Shown here: in pieces, positions 51,447 through 59,792 of the stretch | Numbering within the stretch: the first letter of the stretch is position 1 | How the letters are laid out: every line of letters starts with the position of its first letter | Assembly: GCA_937928795.1 (NCBI GenBank) | Contig: CALFWB010000040.1 | Coordinates: 34,496-98,495, forward strand | Source: an uncultured Anaerolineales bacterium | GTDB lineage: Bacteria > Chloroflexota > Anaerolineae > Anaerolineales > UBA4823 | Reading direction: 5' to 3' | DNA length: 64,000 nt | The notes under the pieces: model-generated | The model's input: only the letters and a program-made list of their open reading frames with translations | What the model was told of the DNA's origin: nothing | Databases searched by the model: none | Program-made: the position numbers and the translations under genes

Positions 51447-52366
51447 GCCACAAAACCTACCATTTGCGCATTCTGAGTGAACCAGAGGAGTTCTTAGCGG
51501 TTGAGGAACTGCAACGCTTGGTTTGGCCCGGCAATGAAACCGAGGTGGTTCCTGCGCATTTGTTAATTTCAGCCGTCAAACACGGTGGGATTTGCCTTGG
51601 GGCTTTTACGTCGGAGGAGGCCGAGAAAGGTCAGGAACGCTTAGTCGGTTTTGTCTTTGGGTTTCCAGCCATCTATCTTACACCCGATGGACCGCGCTTG
51701 ATGCACTATTCCCACATGCTCGGCGTGCATCCCGACCACCGCAGCGCAGGATTGGGCTTTCTGTTGAAGCGAGCTCAATGGCAGATGGCGCGTAAACAAG
51801 GCGTGGATCGGATTACCTGGACCTATGACCCCTTGCTGAGCCGCAATGCGCACCTAAACATTGCTAAATTGGGGGCTGTGTGCAATACCTATCATGTGGA
51901 TTACTACGGGGCCTTGCGGGATGGCTTAAACGCCGGCACACCCACCGATCGCTTTGAGGTGGATTGGTGGGTGCATTCGCAGCGCGTCAACCGGCGCCTG
52001 AGTCGACAAGCGCGCCAACCCTTAGATTTAGCTCATTATCTGGCTGCGGGGGCAGAGATCATTAACCCCAGTGGATTGCGCGCCGATGGCTTACCGTATC
52101 CGCGTCAAGTCCGCTTTCCATTTGACATTGACGATCCGACATTGGAAGGCGAAGATTATCCCGGCCTCCTTTTGGTTGAGATTCCCTCCGATTATCTACA
52201 AATCAAGGAATTGGACCCATCCCTAGCGTTGGAGTGGCGCTTGCACACCCGTCAAATCTTCCCGATCCTCTTTCAACATGGTTATTATGTCACGGACTTC
52301 ATCTACTTGAGAGGTAATCCCTCCCGCAGTTTGTACGTCTTGAGTCACGGAGATCACACGTTATGA
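51443..52366 (+). CDS. GNAT-family acyltransferase (COG3375-like)
   Basis: This 307-residue protein has an N-terminal GNAT fold: LVGFVFGFPAIY (strand 4), the acyl-CoA loop LGVHPDHRSAGLGFLLKRAQ and ITWTYDPLLSRNAHLNIAKLGAVC. The C-terminal ~120 residues are specific to the COG3375 group. In Geobacillus a homologous gene paired with N-succinylamino acid racemase encodes a succinyltransferase acting on D-amino acids. Here too the next gene, overlapping by 4 bases, is an NSAR/OSBS-like enolase, so the same role is likely. Confidence 0.8.
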   Translation: MSHKTYHLRILSEPEEFLAVEELQRLVWPGNETEVVPAHLLISAVKHGGICLGAFTSEEAEKGQERLVGFVFGFPAIYLTPDGPRLMHYSHMLGVHPDHRSAGLGFLLKRAQWQMARKQGVDRITWTYDPLLSRNAHLNIAKLGAVCNTYHVDYYGALRDGLNAGTPTDRFEVDWWVHSQRVNRRLSRQARQPLDLAHYLAAGAEIINPSGLRADGLPYPRQVRFPFDIDDPTLEGEDYPGLLLVEIPSDYLQIKELDPSLALEWRLHTRQIFPILFQHGYYVTDFIYLRGNPSRSLYVLSHGDHTL

Positions 52367-53481
52367 AAATCGAACAGATTGATGTCATTCATTTGAGAAT
52401 GCCGTTGCGTTCGCCTTTTGAGACGTCTTTTGGGCGCAGCCTAACTCGCGATTGTCTCTTGCTCATCGTCAAGGCGGATGGGATAGAGGGCTATGGTGAG
52501 TGTGTTGCCGATTGGGAGCCGGGATACTCTGCCGAGACAGTTGGAACTGAGTGGCATATCCTGCAGGAATTTATTATTCCCACGGTTGTTGGTGCTGAAT
52601 TTGAACAGCCGCAAGATTTTCGCCAAAAAGTGGCTTGGGTGCGCGGGCATCGTATGGCAAAAGCTGGCTTGGAAATGGCTTTGTGGGACCTTTATGGCAA
52701 GCAAACCGCTCAGCCCCTCAAGACTTTGCTGGGCGGCACTCGCCAGCGGGTTGAGGTGGGCGTTTCGGTTGGCATTCAAGAGTCACCGCAGCAGTTAGTT
52801 GCTGTGGTCGAGGATTATCTTGCGCAGGGCTATGCTCGCGTCAAGCTCAAGATCAAACCGAGCCGGGATGTGGAGGATGTCCAAGCGGTACGGAGGGCCT
52901 TTCCTACACTGCGCCTTCAGGTGGATGCCAACTCGGCTTATACCCTAGAAAGTGCCCAAGCCCTGAAGCCGTTGGATGACTTGAGTCTCCTGTTGATCGA
53001 GCAACCGTTGGATGAGGAAGACCTCTGGGATCATCATCGGCTGCAAAAAGAGTTCAAAACGCCACTCTGTTTGGATGAAAGCATCCTCTCTTTGCAACAT
53101 GCCCGCCAAGCCTTGGAAATGGGGTCTTGCCAGGTGATCAACATCAAAGCCGGGCGGGTGGGCGGCATTACCGAAGCGGTTGCCATTCACGATCATTGCC
53201 TCTCAGCCGCTGTGCCAGTCTGGTGTGGTGGCATGTTGGAGACGGGTGTGGGGCGGGCATCCAATTTGGCGTTGGCAAGCTTGCCCGGATTTACACTACC
53301 TGGCGACATCTCAGCCACAGAGCGCTATTACGAAGAGGACATTACCCACGAACGCTTCGTGCTGAATTCTGACAGCACGATTGATGTCCCTGAACGACCC
53401 GGCCTCGGAGTCACCCTCGACCGCCACGCTCTGAAAAAGTATCAGATAAGAGCTTTCACTTCTCGGAATCTTGTAAAATAA
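52363..53481 (+). CDS. N-succinylamino acid racemase / o-succinylbenzoate synthase-like enolase-superfamily enzyme
   Basis: The 372-residue protein has the muconate-lactonizing subgroup layout: N-terminal cap (MPLRSPFETSFGRSLTRDCLLL), KxK motif (YARVKLKIKP), metal ligands Asp (QVDANSAY), Glu (LIEQPL) and Asp (LCLDES), and the second catalytic Lys (INIKAGRVGG). The family cannot separate OSBS (menaquinone) from NSAR by motif alone. The coupled GNAT and the absence of other men genes favour NSAR, which interconverts N-succinyl-D- and L-amino acids. Last gene of the run. Confidence 0.85.
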   Translation: MKIEQIDVIHLRMPLRSPFETSFGRSLTRDCLLLIVKADGIEGYGECVADWEPGYSAETVGTEWHILQEFIIPTVVGAEFEQPQDFRQKVAWVRGHRMAKAGLEMALWDLYGKQTAQPLKTLLGGTRQRVEVGVSVGIQESPQQLVAVVEDYLAQGYARVKLKIKPSRDVEDVQAVRRAFPTLRLQVDANSAYTLESAQALKPLDDLSLLLIEQPLDEEDLWDHHRLQKEFKTPLCLDESILSLQHARQALEMGSCQVINIKAGRVGGITEAVAIHDHCLSAAVPVWCGGMLETGVGRASNLALASLPGFTLPGDISATERYYEEDITHERFVLNSDSTIDVPERPGLGVTLDRHALKKYQIRAFTSRNLVK

Positions 53482-53532
53482 ATTGCATTCTTTGCCTCCT
53501 TAAGCTATACTATTTATAGAACGGAGGAAGTC

Positions 53533-54165
53533 ATGCGTATCTATGATATTACTCTTACCCTGTCTGCTGAGATTCCGACCTGGCCGGGCGACCCCAAATT
53601 TTTTATGGAACGCTTCGATAAAATCGAGGCCGGTGCTCAAACCAACACGACGCGCCTTGAGATGAGTGCGCACACCGGCACGCATGTGGATGCACCCTAT
53701 CACTTCATCAACCATGGCAAGGGAGTCGATCAGCTTTCTTTGAAAGTCCTAACGGGTCGTGTGTATGTCCTGCATCTCCCTGAAGTGGACGTGGTCACTG
53801 CGGCGGATTTAGAGAAGGCCGATATTCCGCCCCGCACGCGCCGCTTGTTGATCCGCACGCGCAACAGCGAGTATTGGGCTAAGGGTGTCAACGAATTTCA
53901 AACCGATTTTGTCGCCCTAGCTGCGGATGCTGCCGAATACTTAGTGAAACGGGGGGTAAAATTGATCGGTGTGGATTACCTTTCGGTGGCTCCCTACGAG
54001 CAAAGTCGCCCGACCCATGAAATCCTTCTACGCGCCAATGTGATCATTGTCGAAGGGTTGAATCTCGCCGAGGTCGCACAAGGACGCTATATGCTTTACT
54101 GTCTGCCGCTCAAACTCAAGGGTGCAGATGGCGCGCCGGCTCGGGCGATTCTGATCGGTGTCTAA
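53533..54165 (+). CDS. Cyclase family protein (kynurenine formamidase-like)
   Basis: The 210-residue metal-dependent hydrolase has the HxGTHxDxPxH signature (SAHTGTHVDAPYHF) and GVDYLSVAPYEQSRPTHEILL. The family includes kynurenine formamidase and isatin hydrolase, which act on amide bonds of aromatic metabolites. The GGAGG before the ATG at 53533 supports the start. It follows the aromatic operon by 51 bp, so a link to aromatic turnover is possible but unproven. Confidence 0.87.
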   Translation: MRIYDITLTLSAEIPTWPGDPKFFMERFDKIEAGAQTNTTRLEMSAHTGTHVDAPYHFINHGKGVDQLSLKVLTGRVYVLHLPEVDVVTAADLEKADIPPRTRRLLIRTRNSEYWAKGVNEFQTDFVALAADAAEYLVKRGVKLIGVDYLSVAPYEQSRPTHEILLRANVIIVEGLNLAEVAQGRYMLYCLPLKLKGADGAPARAILIGV

Positions 54166-54176
54166 GTCAGGGTGCA

Positions 54177-54719
54177 ATGATGCGCTTAAAGGCGCTTTTT
54201 TTAGTTCCTTGGATGGTTTTTTGGTTGATAGCCTGTCAATCGGGCTCGGTTCGTGTTTCGCAAAAGGAGGTCAAAATGGATATTGAGCTGATCAGCACTG
54301 CTTTTGCGCCAAACGGCATTATCCCCAAGCGGCATACCTGCGATGGGGAAAATCTATCTCCGCTCCTAGCATGGAAGAATGTCCCTCCAGAGACAAAATC
54401 GATAGCCCTTATCATGGATGATCCGGATGCCCCTATCGGCACCTTTGTCCATTGGGTGATCTTCAACATTCCTCCCGAAGTAACACAACTCGCCGAAGGG
54501 GAGAAGGGAATCGGTGTTGAAGGTGTCAATGACTTTCGTAAGGTTGGTTACGGTGGTCCGTGTCCACCGCGCGGTAGCAACCATCGGTATTTCTTTAAGA
54601 TTTACGCCCTTGACACTAAGCTAAACTTGGACTCACGGGCGACCAAGAAAGACCTTGAGAAAGCCATGCAAGGACACATTCTTGCCCAAGGCGAATTGAT
54701 CGGCCGCTATGGTCGGTAA
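54177..54719 (+). CDS. YbhB/YbcL family (PEBP) lipoprotein
   Basis: The 180-residue product has a signal peptide with lipobox LIAC and a phosphatidylethanolamine-binding-protein fold: PKRHTCDGENLSPLLAW, MDDPDAPIGTFVHWVIFNIP and GPCPPRGSNHRYFFKIYALD. The bacterial role is not established. It begins 11 bp after the cyclase and is probably co-transcribed. Confidence 0.88.
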   Translation: MMRLKALFLVPWMVFWLIACQSGSVRVSQKEVKMDIELISTAFAPNGIIPKRHTCDGENLSPLLAWKNVPPETKSIALIMDDPDAPIGTFVHWVIFNIPPEVTQLAEGEKGIGVEGVNDFRKVGYGGPCPPRGSNHRYFFKIYALDTKLNLDSRATKKDLEKAMQGHILAQGELIGRYGR

Positions 54720-54815
54720 TTTTTTACAGTCCATTTTGGGATATTAATTATGATGGAATGACTTTGTGGCGTGAGAAAATAGCCTAGAGCATACAGCGAG
54801 ATTTGTGAGGATCAT

Positions 54816-55034
54816 ATGGTTACAGTGGGTAAGTTCCCTGAGATACAATTTGTTTTGAATGCCGAAGGCAAGGAAGTTGCTGTCCAGATCGGCATCGAGG
54901 ACTGGAAACAGTTGATTAATTACTTGGAAGAACTTGAAGATCGGGCTGTACTGCGTCAGAAACTCAAGCACCTGCGGATGGGTCCTGAGCAGTCTGGTGC
55001 ATTGCCCTGGCAAGATATCCAAGGGCAATGGTAA
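54816..55034 (+). CDS. Antitoxin-like small protein (type II TA)
   Basis: This 72-residue protein (IQFVLNAEGKEVAVQIGIEDWKQLINYLEELED, then GALPWQDI) has the layout of antitoxins that precede RelE/ParE toxins: a short strand/helix N-terminus and an acidic amphipathic C-terminus. It overlaps the following RelE-like frame by 7 bases, the usual coupling in these operons. TGAGGA lies ~6 bp before the ATG. Confidence 0.7.
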   Translation: MVTVGKFPEIQFVLNAEGKEVAVQIGIEDWKQLINYLEELEDRAVLRQKLKHLRMGPEQSGALPWQDIQGQW

Positions 55035-55352
55035 AGAAATCACAGATCTTCCGTCTCTGGATCGAAGCGGAAGTTTACAGAGATCGTGAAATGCTGCCAG
55101 ACCACATTCGACAGCGGATGAAGCTGGCATTAAATAATCTTTCCCAGCAACCCAGACCCCCCAAAAGCCGCAAATTGGAGATCAATTATCGATTTACCTC
55201 CTGAAGTTGAAGTACGTCGTCTGCGCTTGGAGAAGTGGCGAATCCTTTATGCTGTTAATGACACAGAAGGGTGGGTTTGGGTGCTAGCTGTTCGACAACG
55301 ACCACCTTATCAGTACGATGATCTACGTGAAATCATCGAGAAACTTCCCTAG
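55028..55352 (+). pseudogene. RelE/ParE-like toxin gene with a single-base frameshift
   Basis: Frame 1 from 55028 reads MVKKSQIFRLWIEAEVYRDR through QPRPPKSRKLE and then stops at TGA (55202). The shifted frame continues the same fold: IIDLPPEVEVRRLRLEKWRI, LYAVND, WVWVLAVRQR and a natural stop at 55350-55352. The whole span is 325 nt, one base more than 108 codons, so one extra base between about 55165 and 55200 broke it. A run of six C (PRPP codons) lies nearby. It is either inactivated or, less likely, a sequencing error or programmed shift. Confidence 0.75.
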
Positions 55353-55364
55353 ACTTCAAGGGAG

Positions 55365-56141
55365 TCAAATTGTCTTACCGAGCAGGCTGGCGCCGCCGTC
55401 AATGGTGATGATCTGACCGCGGATCATGCTGGCTTCAGGGGAGCACAAAAAGGCGACCAGATGGGCGACATCCTCAGGTGTCACCAGCCGCCCGGCGGGG
55501 GTATGGGCGATGGCTTTTTGGATCAATTGGTCATCGCTGCGCACAGCGTCAAAGTGCTTAAGGGCTTCAGTTTCCACCACGCCCGGTGAAACTGCATTGA
55601 CGACGATATTTTTGGGGGCTAACTCCACGGCAAGGTAACGGACCAAGGCTTCGAGGGCAGCTTTGCTTGCCCCAACCACCACATAATCGGGCAAGACCCG
55701 CTGCGCGCCGGGGCTGGAGATTGCCACCATAGCCCCGCCCCCGGCTCTTTCCATCAGCGGCACCGCCTTCTGGGCGCAGAAGAGAAAGGCCCGAGCGTTG
55801 ATATTCAGCGTCCACTCCCACCCCTTGGGGCGTTGTTGTAAGGCGGGACGGTTATAACCCGAAGCAGCGTTATTGATGAAAAAGTCCAATTTGCCGAACT
55901 CATTCTCAATGGCTTGGAAGAGCTTATCGATCTCATCTAACTCACCAACGTTGGCTTTGACCAGCAAGGCTTTCCGCCCCAAGGCCTGAATTTGGCGTTG
56001 GGTTTCCTCGGCGGGCTGCGGGTTGCGGAAGTAATTGACGATCACATCCGCCCCGCGGCGGGCAAACTCCAGAGCGATCGCCCGCCCGATCCCCCGCCCC
56101 GATCCAGTGACCAAACAAACACGCTGGGTGAGGGGAAGCAT
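55365..56141 (-). CDS. fabL: Enoyl-ACP reductase FabL-like SDR
   Basis: The 258-residue SDR has TGSGRGIGRAIALEFARRG, NNAASGYNRPALQQ, WTLNINARAFLFCAQKA, the active-site region YVVVGASKAALEALVRYLA, ETEALKHFD and MIRGQIITIDGGASLL. The NNAASG, NINA-x-FCAQ-A, ALKHF and MIRGQ strings match B. subtilis FabL (enoyl-ACP reductase III) better than ordinary FabG. It would perform the last reductive step of fatty acid elongation. A TATAAT ends 9 bp before the ATG with no Shine-Dalgarno site; a MITE sits at the -35 side. Confidence 0.82.
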   Translation of the reverse strand: MLPLTQRVCLVTGSGRGIGRAIALEFARRGADVIVNYFRNPQPAEETQRQIQALGRKALLVKANVGELDEIDKLFQAIENEFGKLDFFINNAASGYNRPALQQRPKGWEWTLNINARAFLFCAQKAVPLMERAGGGAMVAISSPGAQRVLPDYVVVGASKAALEALVRYLAVELAPKNIVVNAVSPGVVETEALKHFDAVRSDDQLIQKAIAHTPAGRLVTPEDVAHLVAFLCSPEASMIRGQIITIDGGASLLGKTI

Positions 56142-56150
56142 AGTAAAGGA

Positions 56151-56156
56151 ATTATA
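56151..56156 (-). promoter_or_regulatory. -10 box (TATAAT) for fabL
   Basis: A perfect TATAAT on the minus strand ends 9 bp before the ATG at 56141. The MITE target duplication begins only 22 bp upstream, so the insertion abuts or replaces the -35 region. Confidence 0.5.
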
Positions 56157-56186
56157 CCCTTTTACAGCAATCTAACGGGAGTTAGG

Positions 56187-56264
56187 GTGTGCACTCAAAA
56201 GTTGTTGGCAACATTGCTTTGTAGGACAACTCATTGAGTTGTCCTACAACTTTTGCGTGCATAC
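56187..56264. mobile_element. 78-bp palindromic MITE, copy 4
   Basis: The ends are GTGTGCACTCAAAAG and TTTTGCGTGCATAC, flanked by a perfect 9-bp duplication GGAGTTAGG (56178-56186 and 56265-56273). Confidence 0.92.
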
Positions 56265-56291
56265 GGAGTTAGGATTTAGGAATTCGGACAG

Positions 56292-56372
56292 GTCATTTTG
56301 ACAAACGAAGCGAGGAGAAGTGTTCCCTTTTCGGTCGAAATCGTGCAAGCTTCTCGCTTCGCTTGAAGTGAT
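56292..56372. repeat. Dispersed palindromic repeat, family B, copy 3
   Basis: The arms are CGAAGCGAGGAGAAG and CTTCTCGCTTCGCTTG with outer GTCATTTTGAC and GAAGTGAT, matching the copies at 3891 and 14175. It lies 28 bp from MITE copy 4. Confidence 0.65.
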
Positions 56373-56404
56373 AGCTCAAGATAGATGGTGAGCTTGAGCG
56401 AATC

Positions 56405-56445
56405 AAAAAAGCCTGTGGCTTGGTAGAATTCAAGTCACAGGCTTT
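56405..56445 (-). terminator. Rho-independent terminator of ftsH
   Basis: On the minus strand, AAAGCCTGTG pairs with CACAGGCTTT around a ~20-nt loop and is followed by TTTT. It lies 20 bp after the ftsH stop. Confidence 0.8.
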
Positions 56446-56464
56446 GGGGGATTTCCGATTTGCC

Positions 56465-58354
56465 TTACGCTGCTTGCCCTACGGGGACTTGATTTTGCCC
56501 CACCGGCACGGGCGTGCCGCCGTTCTTGCTGAAGGGGGGTGGGAAGATGGATTCAAATTCTTCGCGGGAAATGGTTTCGACCTCTAGCAGGCGTTGGGCG
56601 ACGGCATCCAGTTTGTCGCGATATTGGATGAGGATGGCTTTGGCGCGCTCAAAAGCTTGGTTGACCAGTTTGCGCACTTCCTCGTCGATCTTTTGCGCCA
56701 CTGCCTCGGAGTAATCGCGCTGTTCGGCAATTTCGCGCCCAAGGAAGATCAGTTCTTCCTTTTGACCGTACACCAGCGGACCGAGTTCTTCGCTCATTCC
56801 TAACCGCGTCACCATCGAACGCGCCATGCGCGTCACTCGCTCAAGGTCATTGGCCGCGCCAGAGGTAATGTCGTCAAAGACCAATTCTTCTGCAGCGCGG
56901 CCGCCCAGCAAACCGACCATATCGGCGATCATCTTCTTGCGTGGCATCAGGGTGCGGTCTTCTTCGGGAAGCGCCATAGTGTAGCCGCCTGCCATGCCGC
57001 GGGCAATGATGGAGACCTTATGCACCGGGTCGGCTTCTGGCAAGGCGTTCATGACAATAGCATGACCAGCTTCATGGTAAGCGACAATGCGCTTTTCTTC
57101 GGCGCTGATCAGGCGGCTTTTGCGTTCAGGACCGGCAATCACGCGCTCAATGGCTTCTTCTAACTCTGCTTGGCCGATCATTTTCTTGTTGCGCCGTGCT
57201 GCGAGGATGGCAGCTTCGTTAACCAGATTTTCAAGGTCGGCGCCGACAAAACCGGGGGTGGAACGGGCAATGACGGCTAAATCTACATCGGGCGCTAGCG
57301 GTTTGCCGCGCGTATGGACCTTGAGGATTGCCTCGCGCCCGCGCATATCCGGACGGTCGAGGATAACGCGGCGGTCAAAGCGCCCCGGACGCAACAGGGC
57401 CGGATCGAGAATGTCGGGGCGGTTGGTAGCGGCGACGATGATCACGTTGGTATCGGTGTCAAAACCGTCCATCTCGACCAGCATCTGGTTTAACGTCTGC
57501 TCGCGCTCGTCATGACTGCCACCCAAGCCAGCTCCGCGTTGACGGCCGACAGCATCGATTTCGTCGACAAACACAATGCACGGCGAATGGCGCTTTGCTT
57601 GGTCGAACAGATCGCGCACGCGGCTGGCGCCAACGCCGACAAACATTTCAACAAACTCAGAACCGGAGATCGAAAAGAAAGGCACGCCGGCTTCCCCGCT
57701 TACTGCCTTAGCTAGTAAGGTTTTCCCGGTGCCCGGAGGTCCAACCAGTAAGACACCCTTAGGGATACGTGCCCCGAGCGAAATAAACTTTTCTGGCTCG
57801 CGCAGAAATTCAACCACCTCTTGGAGTTCTTCTTTGGCTTCTTCTACGCCAGCCACATCTTGGAAGGTTACTTTCGGTTGGTCGCCAGTGAACATACGCG
57901 CTCGAGATTTGCCAAAGGACATGGCTGCGTTGTTGCTGCCTTGCGCTTGGCGAAAGACAAACCAAAACACCCCGGCTAAAAACAAAAACGGCAACACATA
58001 ACCGAGGATAGTGGCTAAACCAACCCATGGCGAGGGAGGTTTGACTTCGATTTTGATATTGCTAGCTGCTAGTTGTTCGGTGCTAACCCCAAAAGCTTTG
58101 AGCTGCTCGACCAAAGTCGTTTCCGATTCTTTGTGAGAGTAGCGCTCTTTGCCATCTGAGTAGATCACGCGCAAGCGGTTGTTATCCTCAACAATGCGTT
58201 CCACCAAGCCGCTTTGGATGTCATTAGCAACCTTGTTAATGGGAATTACGTCCTGGGTTGTGGGACTTTGCTGGAACTGGTATACCACCAGGACGATAAT
58301 CGCCACAAACAAGAGGAGATATACCAGAGAAGATCGATTTCGAGACGGATTCAC
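56465..58354 (-). CDS. ftsH: ATP-dependent zinc metalloprotease FtsH
   Basis: The 629-residue protein has two membrane helices (about 9-25 and 108-132), an AAA+ domain with Walker A GPPGTGKT, Walker [12 protein letters not shown], the SRH region [20 protein letters not shown], and an M41 protease domain with HEAGH and the third ligand Asp in AANDLERVT. It degrades membrane and short-lived cytosolic proteins as a hexamer. The start codon is GTG with GGAGG ~7 bp upstream. Confidence 0.98.
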   Translation of the reverse strand: MNPSRNRSSLVYLLLFVAIIVLVVYQFQQSPTTQDVIPINKVANDIQSGLVERIVEDNNRLRVIYSDGKERYSHKESETTLVEQLKAFGVSTEQLAASNIKIEVKPPSPWVGLATILGYVLPFLFLAGVFWFVFRQAQGSNNAAMSFGKSRARMFTGDQPKVTFQDVAGVEEAKEELQEVVEFLREPEKFISLGARIPKGVLLVGPPGTGKTLLAKAVSGEAGVPFFSISGSEFVEMFVGVGASRVRDLFDQAKRHSPCIVFVDEIDAVGRQRGAGLGGSHDEREQTLNQMLVEMDGFDTDTNVIIVAATNRPDILDPALLRPGRFDRRVILDRPDMRGREAILKVHTRGKPLAPDVDLAVIARSTPGFVGADLENLVNEAAILAARRNKKMIGQAELEEAIERVIAGPERKSRLISAEEKRIVAYHEAGHAIVMNALPEADPVHKVSIIARGMAGGYTMALPEEDRTLMPRKKMIADMVGLLGGRAAEELVFDDITSGAANDLERVTRMARSMVTRLGMSEELGPLVYGQKEELIFLGREIAEQRDYSEAVAQKIDEEVRKLVNQAFERAKAILIQYRDKLDAVAQRLLEVETISREEFESIFPPPFSKNGGTPVPVGQNQVPVGQAA

Positions 58355-58399
58355 TTATCAACCTCCAAATTGCATTCGGACAAAGGTTTCCTATTTCTG

Positions 58400-58408
58400 A
58401 TTATACCA
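58400..58408 (-). promoter_or_regulatory. Extended -10 promoter of ftsH
   Basis: On the minus strand, TGGTATAAT (perfect -10 with TGn) with a weak -35 (TTCCAT) 17 bp upstream, 45 bp before the GTG. The rest of the spacer to 58677 holds no gene; it contains a degenerate AACACCAAGGC...CTTCGTGTG segment. Confidence 0.6.
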
Positions 58409-58677
58409 ATCTCTTAATCAGAATGGAATAAATTGGAGTAGTTGAGATTGAATTCTAACGTCTCTCTAACGATTTTGCACGGATAACTCTCCTGCGATAA
58501 AGTCTTCTTAACACCAAGGCCCAAAGCCACTAAGATTTTTGGTGATGTCTTGGCCATGTTGCTTTGCGGGCCAGTTTAACAGGCAGGTGGCTGAATAGTT
58601 ACCGATTTTCTTTGTGTTTCAATGCCTTCGTGTGAGGAGTTTGGGTTTTTGCAGTGGACATGGATGAAAGGTGTGGT

Positions 58678-59787
58678 TTAGCCCGCTTGTTTGCCCCATA
58701 ACAAGCCTTCCAAACGGCGCCACAGACGCAAAAGCCTTGAACGTAGGCGGGCAAACCAGCGATAGCGGCGGGGATAAACGCGTTTCTTTGCCGGCAGTGG
58801 TCCGCTCCATTGAACAAGCGCAGCTCCCCAAGTTAGCCCTCCCCCAAAGGCAACAAAGACCACCCGATCGCCGGCTTTGAGCTTGCCCTCTTGGATGGCT
58901 TCGCAGGTTGCAATTGGGATCGAAGCTGTGGAAGTATTGCCGTAGCGCTGAATGTTGGAGATGATTTTCTCCGGCGGGAGGTTCAGGTTTTTGGCTGCGG
59001 TTTCAATGATGCGTTGATTGGCTTGGTGGGGGATGATATATTGAATGTCTTGAAGCGAAAGGTTGGCCTTTTGGATCACTTCTAAGGTAGATTGGGTCAT
59101 CACTCGCGTGGCAAAGCGGAAGACCTCGCGCCCGTTCATGCGGATATAGTGCTGGCCATTTTGCACCGTGGTTAGACTGGCGGGTAATTTGCTTCCTCCG
59201 GCAGCGAGGGTGAGCAACTCTGCCCCTGAGCCATCCGAGCGCATCACCGCCGAGAGGACACCGCCGGGTTCTTCGCTGGCTTGGAGGACAAAGGCGCCGG
59301 CGCCATCCCCAAACAGGATGCAAGTATTGCGGTCTGCCCAATCCACAAAACGCGAGAGGGTCTCGGCGCCAATGACCAGCACCGTGTTCACCGAACCGCT
59401 CCGAATAGCCGAGCTTGCCTGATCCAAGGCGAAGATAAAGCCACTGCAAGCTGCCAATAAGTCGAATGCGCCAGCGCGTTTGGCACCGATTTGGTCTTGG
59501 ACAATACAAGCCGTGGCAGGAAAGATATGTTCCGGAGAAGAAGTGGCGACAATGATTAAGTCTACGTCTAATGGGTGGACATTGGCAACCTCAAGGGCTT
59601 TGAGGGCAGCCTGAACAGCGAGGGATGCGGAAGATTCACTATCATCGGCAATTCGGCGCTCAGAAATCCCCGTGCGCGAGACAATCCACTCGTTGGAGGT
59701 TTCCACCATCTTTTCCAAATCAAAATTGGTCAAGATCCGTTCGGGAATCGCCATCCCCCAACCGGTAATATGGGCATACCTAGCCAT
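58678..59787 (-). CDS. fabH: 3-oxoacyl-ACP synthase III
   Basis: The 369-residue protein has the FabH triad: Cys in LLAACSGFIFALDQA, His in YIIPHQANQRIIE and Asn in YGNTSTASIP. It starts fatty acid synthesis by condensing acyl-CoA with malonyl-ACP. The last ~40 residues (after GAALVQWSG) form an Arg/Trp/Leu-rich tail (RRYRWFARLRSRLLRLWRRL) not present in ordinary ~325-residue FabH. The start at 59787 is chosen because AGGAG lies 8 bp upstream and MARYAHITGWGMAIPERIL is the family N-terminus. It follows fabF in one operon. Confidence 0.95.
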   Translation of the reverse strand: MARYAHITGWGMAIPERILTNFDLEKMVETSNEWIVSRTGISERRIADDSESSASLAVQAALKALEVANVHPLDVDLIIVATSSPEHIFPATACIVQDQIGAKRAGAFDLLAACSGFIFALDQASSAIRSGSVNTVLVIGAETLSRFVDWADRNTCILFGDGAGAFVLQASEEPGGVLSAVMRSDGSGAELLTLAAGGSKLPASLTTVQNGQHYIRMNGREVFRFATRVMTQSTLEVIQKANLSLQDIQYIIPHQANQRIIETAAKNLNLPPEKIISNIQRYGNTSTASIPIATCEAIQEGKLKAGDRVVFVAFGGGLTWGAALVQWSGPLPAKKRVYPRRYRWFARLRSRLLRLWRRLEGLLWGKQAG

Positions 59788-59792
59788 ACTCA

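Noticed and set aside
55992..56237. Plus-strand frame ending in VCTQKLLATLLCRTTH, also found at the end of a frame at 3862-4053
   Set aside because: The shared tail is simply the MITE read in the same frame at two sites; it is not a conserved protein.
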